Assembly (NCBI RefSeq): GCF_021606685.1 | Contig: NZ_WKCB01000034.1 | Location: forward strand, 1-55,412 | Source: Pseudomonas syringae | Lineage (GTDB): Bacteria; Pseudomonadota; Gammaproteobacteria; Pseudomonadales; Pseudomonadaceae | Length of the DNA: 55,412 nucleotides | Direction: 5' to 3' | Shown here: positions 51,738 to 55,412 of the stretch, in pieces | Layout of the letters: the number at the start of each line of letters is the position of its first letter | Numbering within the stretch: the stretch's first letter is position 1 | Made by a program: the position numbers and the translations under genes | Notes under the pieces: generated by a model | What the model saw: the letters and a program-made list of their open reading frames with translations, nothing else | Databases searched by the model: none | What the model was told of the DNA's origin: nothing

Positions 51738-54176
51738 TCAGAAGTTGTAGGTCACGCCGGTGTACCAGTAGCCGCCGGTGGTGCCGTAGGGTGAGAAGTT
51801 GCCGTACGGGAAGCCGCCCGAGCTGCTCGCCAGGTCGGTGCGTTCCGGGTATTTGTTGAACAGGTTGTTGGCGCCGGCGTTGAGGGTGATGGCCGGTGTC
51901 AGGTGGTAGTCGATGTTGAGGTCGGTGATCCACGCCGGTGAGAACGTGCGGTCGAAGGCCTCGGCGGTGCCGTACTGGGTGTATTCGCCGTAGCGGGTCA
52001 GGTTGAGACCGATCTCGAACTTGTCGACGGTCCAGGTGGTGCCCAGCAGCAGCTTGGATTGCGGCAGGCCATGCTTGAGGTTGCCCTGGCGCTGACGGTC
52101 ATAGCCACCGGTGGGGCCGAGGGCTTGGCGGGCCACGCTGGAGGCGTGGATGTCGTCGATCTCGGTGGTGTTCCAGTTGAAGCCCAGGGTGTAGCGCAGG
52201 TTGCCGTAGGCACTGATGCTCTGGCGGTAGTCGCCCACCAAGTCGACGCCACGGGTGGTGGTGTCGAGGGCGTTGGTGAAGTACGTGACGGCCTGGTTCG
52301 GGTTGAGCCCGGCGGCGGTGAGGATCGCGGCGATTTCCGGGGTGCCGCCGAGGTAGCCGGTTTGCGCGATGCGGTCTTTGATTTTGATCTGGTAGGCGTC
52401 AAGGGTGATGCTGGTGGCGTCGGTCGGTTGCAGGGTCAGGCCGAGGCCGAAGTTAGTGGATTTTTCCGGCTTCAGGGTGCTGGCACCGAGGGCCTTGGCC
52501 ACGTCGGAATTGACCGCCACGTTACGGTAGTCGAACAGCTGGCCGTTGACGCTGGTTTGCGAAGTTGAGCTGTAGATCTGCTGGGCCAGGGACGGCGCGC
52601 GAAAGCCTGTGCTGAAGCTGCCGCGCACGGCCAGGATCGGTGTCAGTTGGTAGCGGGTGGCGAATTTGCCGTTGGTGGTGGTGCCCGAACCGTCGTTGTA
52701 GTGCTCGTAGCGGCCGGCCAGGTCGACGTGCCATTTATCGGTGAAGTCCTGGCCGATCTCGCCATAGCCGGCCAGGCTGGTGCGACCTTTTTGCGCGGCA
52801 TCTTCAGGCGTGGTGCCGGCGCCGGAAATAGTGCCTGGCGGGATCAGGCCGCCGTTGGCGCCCGTGGTGAACGGGCCGCTGGCGTAGGAGGCGTAGTCAC
52901 CCTTGCCGATCTTGTAGTTTTCGTAGCGTTGCTCCAGGCCCCAGGAAATCTGCGTGGGCTTGTGCAGGCCCAGATCGAACGCGCGGGTCAGGTCGAGGTT
53001 GTTGGTCCACTGGCTGAAGGTCTTCACACCGGTGTCCACCGAGGTTGGCGAGTCCAGGCCGTAGCTCAGGTTATAGGTGTGGCGCAGGGTGGCCTCGGCG
53101 TGATCCTGGCCGTAGGTGCTGGACAGGTCGTAGTCCCAGCCGGCGAGTTCGCCCTTGCCGCCGACGGCCACCTGGAAGTCATTTTCGATAAACCGCAAGG
53201 TGTCTTCGACGCCCTCGGGGAACGGCGTAGCGATGCCGTTGAAACTTGCCGGCTGGTGGAAGGCCAGGGGTTTTTCCGAGTTGCGCCGGGTGTAGGTGGA
53301 GAACGAGTACAGGGTCAGGGCGTCGTCCACCGGCAGCTCGGCGTTATAGCCGAAACTGAAGTTGCGCGCCTCCGGCAGGCCGGTGCCGTAGTAGGTGTGT
53401 TGCAGGCTGGTGTTGCCGGCGGAGTCGGTGTACGGCGCGTTGTCGGAGCGGTCGGAGATCTTCTGTTTCTTCACGTCCAGGGCGAGGTTGATAAAGCCGT
53501 CATTGGGCAGGGCCAGGCCGATATTGCCGGTTTGACGTGCGGTTTCGCCGTCGCCGTTTTCATAGTTCTGGCCGTAGCTGGTGGACAGGCTGCCGCCGTG
53601 GTCGGTCTGTTTGAGCACGATGTTGACCACGCCGCCGATCGCATCCGAGCCGTACTGCGCCGAGGCGCCGTCGCGCAGCACTTCCACGTGATCCACCAGG
53701 GCGGTGGGGATCATGTCCAGGTCCACCGGTTGCGAGCCGGAGTTGAGGTAAGTGCCGTTGTTGAGCAGCGCGCTGTTGTGGCGGCGCTTGCCATTGACCA
53801 GTACCAGCACCTGGTCACCGTTGAGGCCGCGCAGGCTGATCGGGCGTACCACCGAGGTGGAGCCGAAGCCCGACGACGCCGGTTGGTTGAGCGACGGCAG
53901 CACCCTGCTCAGGGCGCGGGTAAGGTCGCCCTGGCCGGTGGCGAGCAATTGCTTGGACGAGATCACATCCACCGGTGCCGGGCTTTCGGCCAGGGTGCGC
54001 GCCTGGCCACGGTTGCCGATTACCACGACGGTGTCCAGGGGGTTGTCGCTGGCCGCGGCGTCGGCGGCGAGGGTCAGGCTGCTGTAGCTGGCGGCCTCGC
54101 ACAGGGCGAGGAACAACAACGTGTGGGCGAAGGCCTTGCCGGGTTGGCGGCGACCTGCGGCGCGTGATGTATTCAT
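51738..54176 (-). CDS. TonB-dependent outer-membrane receptor
   Basis: An 812-residue outer-membrane receptor. The signal peptide runs to about residue 40 (LTLAADA) and is followed by a TonB box DTVVVIG near 48. The plug domain contains VDVISSKQLLATGQGDLTRALSRVLPSLNQP and ISLRGLNGDQVLVLVNGKRRH. A barrel ends in TYNF. The sequence resembles sugar/aromatic/heterologous-ligand receptors rather than siderophore receptors. The ATG at 54176 is chosen over a GTG four codons earlier, as GGAG lies 12-15 bases before it. It is the first gene of the monooxygenase unit, so it probably takes up the substrate oxidised by it. Confidence 0.9.
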   Translation of the reverse strand: MNTSRAAGRRQPGKAFAHTLLFLALCEAASYSSLTLAADAAASDNPLDTVVVIGNRGQARTLAESPAPVDVISSKQLLATGQGDLTRALSRVLPSLNQPASSGFGSTSVVRPISLRGLNGDQVLVLVNGKRRHNSALLNNGTYLNSGSQPVDLDMIPTALVDHVEVLRDGASAQYGSDAIGGVVNIVLKQTDHGGSLSTSYGQNYENGDGETARQTGNIGLALPNDGFINLALDVKKQKISDRSDNAPYTDSAGNTSLQHTYYGTGLPEARNFSFGYNAELPVDDALTLYSFSTYTRRNSEKPLAFHQPASFNGIATPFPEGVEDTLRFIENDFQVAVGGKGELAGWDYDLSSTYGQDHAEATLRHTYNLSYGLDSPTSVDTGVKTFSQWTNNLDLTRAFDLGLHKPTQISWGLEQRYENYKIGKGDYASYASGPFTTGANGGLIPPGTISGAGTTPEDAAQKGRTSLAGYGEIGQDFTDKWHVDLAGRYEHYNDGSGTTTNGKFATRYQLTPILAVRGSFSTGFRAPSLAQQIYSSTSQTSVNGQLFDYRNVAVNSDVAKALGASTLKPEKSTNFGLGLTLQPTDATSITLDAYQIKIKDRIAQTGYLGGTPEIAAILTAAGLNPNQAVTYFTNALDTTTRGVDLVGDYRQSISAYGNLRYTLGFNWNTTEIDDIHASSVARQALGPTGGYDRQRQGNLKHGLPQSKLLLGTTWTVDKFEIGLNLTRYGEYTQYGTAEAFDRTFSPAWITDLNIDYHLTPAITLNAGANNLFNKYPERTDLASSSGGFPYGNFSPYGTTGGYWYTGVTYNF

Positions 54177-54483
54177 GATGGGAAACACTCCAGTGGGTTA
54201 AGGCATTGGCCCTGATCTAAGTCGGCTTGTTGGGTTCAAGCTCTGGTGGAAGGCAAGAGAGCAAGGCCTGTGCCATCTGGAAAATTCGTTTAAAAACAGA
54301 TGGTTGATTGTGGGTTAGGGCAGGTGTTGGTGTTTTTCTAACAGGCCCGAGGGCAGGGTGTTGGTTTTTGTGCAGCGGGGTTTGGCCGCCATTCGGCTTG
54401 GCGCCGCACGGCCGGGCTGTGTGCGCTTGGCACACGGCTTGCTCACCCCACGCCATACCTGAACCCAAGGAAGTTTTATCTGT
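54177..54483. promoter_or_regulatory. 307-base divergent region with an inverted repeat
   Basis: CCATCTG (54273-54279) and CAGATGG (54297-54303) flank a 17-base AT-rich segment. This spacing could suit a dimeric regulator or a hairpin. No gene is supported; the right part is low-complexity GT/GC-rich leader before the peptidase gene. Confidence 0.45.
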
Positions 54484-55412
54484 ATGCCTAGACCCGGCCC
54501 GCGCAATGCTCTTACTGATATCCCAGGCCTCACGGTCGGCCACGCCACGGACCTGCGCGTCGACACCGGCGTCACGGTGATCCGCCCCGATGGCTTCTGG
54601 ACCGCCAGCATCGACATCCGCGGCGGCGGCCCCGGCGGGCGCGAAACTGCCGCCCTGGAGCCGGAAAACATGGTCGGCCAGCTGCACGCGCTGGTCTTCT
54701 CCGGCGGCTCGGTGTTTGGCCTTGGCGCGGCCGATGCGGTGGCGGCGAAGCTGTCCCAGGACCAGGTTGGCCTGCACCTGAAGCCGGGCGCCCCGGCGAT
54801 CCCCATCGTGCCGGCCGCCGTGTTGCACGACCTCGCCAATGGCGGCGACAAGGCCTGGGGCCTCGACCCGCCGTATCGGCGCCTGGGTTTTGAAGCGTTG
54901 GCCAATGCCGGTGAGGATTTTGAGCTGGGCTCGGTCGGCGCGGGGCGCGGCGCCATGGCCGGGGTGTTGAAAGGCGGGCTGGGCACGGCCTCGCTGGACC
55001 TTGGGAATGGCTTGATCGTTGCGGCGTTGGTGGTGGCCAACCCGATTGGCTCGGTGTACATGCCCGACGGCAAAACCTTCTGGGCCTGGCCGTGGGAAGT
55101 GGCGGGGGAGTTCGGCGGCCATCGGCCTGGGGCGGCGATGGACTGCAGCGACCCGATGCCGGAGCTGTCGCGGCTGGATTCCATGGGGCGTTTGCAGGCG
55201 GGGGCGAATACCACGTTGGAGGTGGTGGCCAGTACCGCCCGGCTGAGTGTTGCCGAGTGCAAGCGGGTGGCGATCATGGCCCAGGACGGGATTGCGCGCG
55301 CGGTGCGGCCGGCGCATTTGCCGTTTGATGGGGATACGGTGTTTGCCCTGGCGTCGGGCGCGGTTGAGCTGAGCGCGGGGCCGCGGCGGCAGGTGGAGAT
55401 TGGGTGTATTGG
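54484..55412 (+). CDS. P1-family N-terminal nucleophile peptidase (NylC/DmpA-like), partial at right edge
   Basis: The reading frame is open from ATG54484 to the window end, giving at least 309 residues. It starts MPRPGPRNALTDIPGLTVGHATD, the DmpA/NylC family start, and continues with FSGGSVFGLGAADAV and AGRGAMAGVLKGGLGTASL. The self-cleavage site is expected at Asn242-Thr243 in GANTTLEVVA, as in NylC (Asn-Thr), with Thr243 becoming the nucleophile. Family members hydrolyse N-terminal amino acids, beta-amino-acid peptides or nylon oligomers. AAGGAA lies about 12 bases upstream of the start. It is divergent from the TonB gene and may share its regulation. The stop lies outside the window. Confidence 0.88.
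   Translation, partial: MPRPGPRNALTDIPGLTVGHATDLRVDTGVTVIRPDGFWTASIDIRGGGPGGRETAALEPENMVGQLHALVFSGGSVFGLGAADAVAAKLSQDQVGLHLKPGAPAIPIVPAAVLHDLANGGDKAWGLDPPYRRLGFEALANAGEDFELGSVGAGRGAMAGVLKGGLGTASLDLGNGLIVAALVVANPIGSVYMPDGKTFWAWPWEVAGEFGGHRPGAAMDCSDPMPELSRLDSMGRLQAGANTTLEVVASTARLSVAECKRVAIMAQDGIARAVRPAHLPFDGDTVFALASGAVELSAGPRRQVEIGCI

Noticed and set aside
1..55412. CRISPR arrays, tRNA or rRNA genes, insertion-sequence transposases, phage integration sites
   Set aside because: I noticed no regularly spaced direct repeats, no transposase or integrase open frames and no tRNA-like cloverleaf. The repeats present are REP-type inverted elements.

Overview
The window looks like a chromosomal accessory stretch from a Pseudomonas of the P. 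fluorescens group. The basis is high GC with strong third-position GC bias, REP-type palindromes of the kind known in that group (GTGGGAGGGGGCTTGCTCCC and relatives), and a Gac/Rsm-style lipopeptide locus. I could run no search, so the species call rests on recognition alone.

Layout. (1) 450-14482, plus strand: a catabolic block with a HAD hydrolase, a DAO-type flavoprotein, a complete peptide/opine-type ABC importer with fused ATPases, a three-subunit HcnABC/opine-oxidase-like dehydrogenase, an ArgE-like deacylase, an aldehyde dehydrogenase and a TtuC-type dehydrogenase. A minus-strand hydroxyacid dehydrogenase, a GabT-type transaminase, a second HAD protein and an Lrp regulator follow, to 18284. 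(2) 18293-25669, minus strand: a seven-gene unit with a leaderless THI5/NMT1-like binding protein, an APH-fold kinase, a rhodanese, a TonB receptor, an e(P4)-type lipoprotein phosphatase, a PnuC-family transporter and a GntR/UTRA regulator. A perfect TGGTATATACCA palindrome precedes it. (3) 25990-33904: a small membrane protein, an aldo/keto reductase, the FetAB exporter, idnD/idnO with a divergent LysR gene, a flavin/PNPOx-fold protein and a RidA protein. (4) 34068-34510: a truncated sorbosone-dehydrogenase-like pseudogene beside a broken REP. (5) 34625-36305: three overlapping lipoprotein genes. (6) 36299-45231: a lipopeptide locus with a NodT/OprM-type channel, a LuxR-type regulator with a consensus Rsm site on its leader, and a two-module NRPS. 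The NRPS has a starter-type C domain and no thioesterase, so it is the first part of a split assembly line. (7) 45340-54176, minus strand: a TonB receptor, an NtaA/SnaA-type monooxygenase, a secreted SurE-like phosphatase and four more luciferase-like monooxygenases. A divergent NylC/DmpA-type peptidase gene runs off the right edge.

Working together: region 1 reads as import, oxidative C-N cleavage, deacylation and aldehyde oxidation of an unidentified amino-acid conjugate. Region 2 reads as outer-membrane capture, periplasmic dephosphorylation, inner-membrane uptake and cytoplasmic phosphorylation of a vitamin-like molecule. Region 6 is the start of cyclic-lipopeptide synthesis. Region 7 resembles organosulfur or flavin-dependent oxidative scavenging. 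Only the TonB gene and the SurE-like gene of region 7 have an evident export signal.
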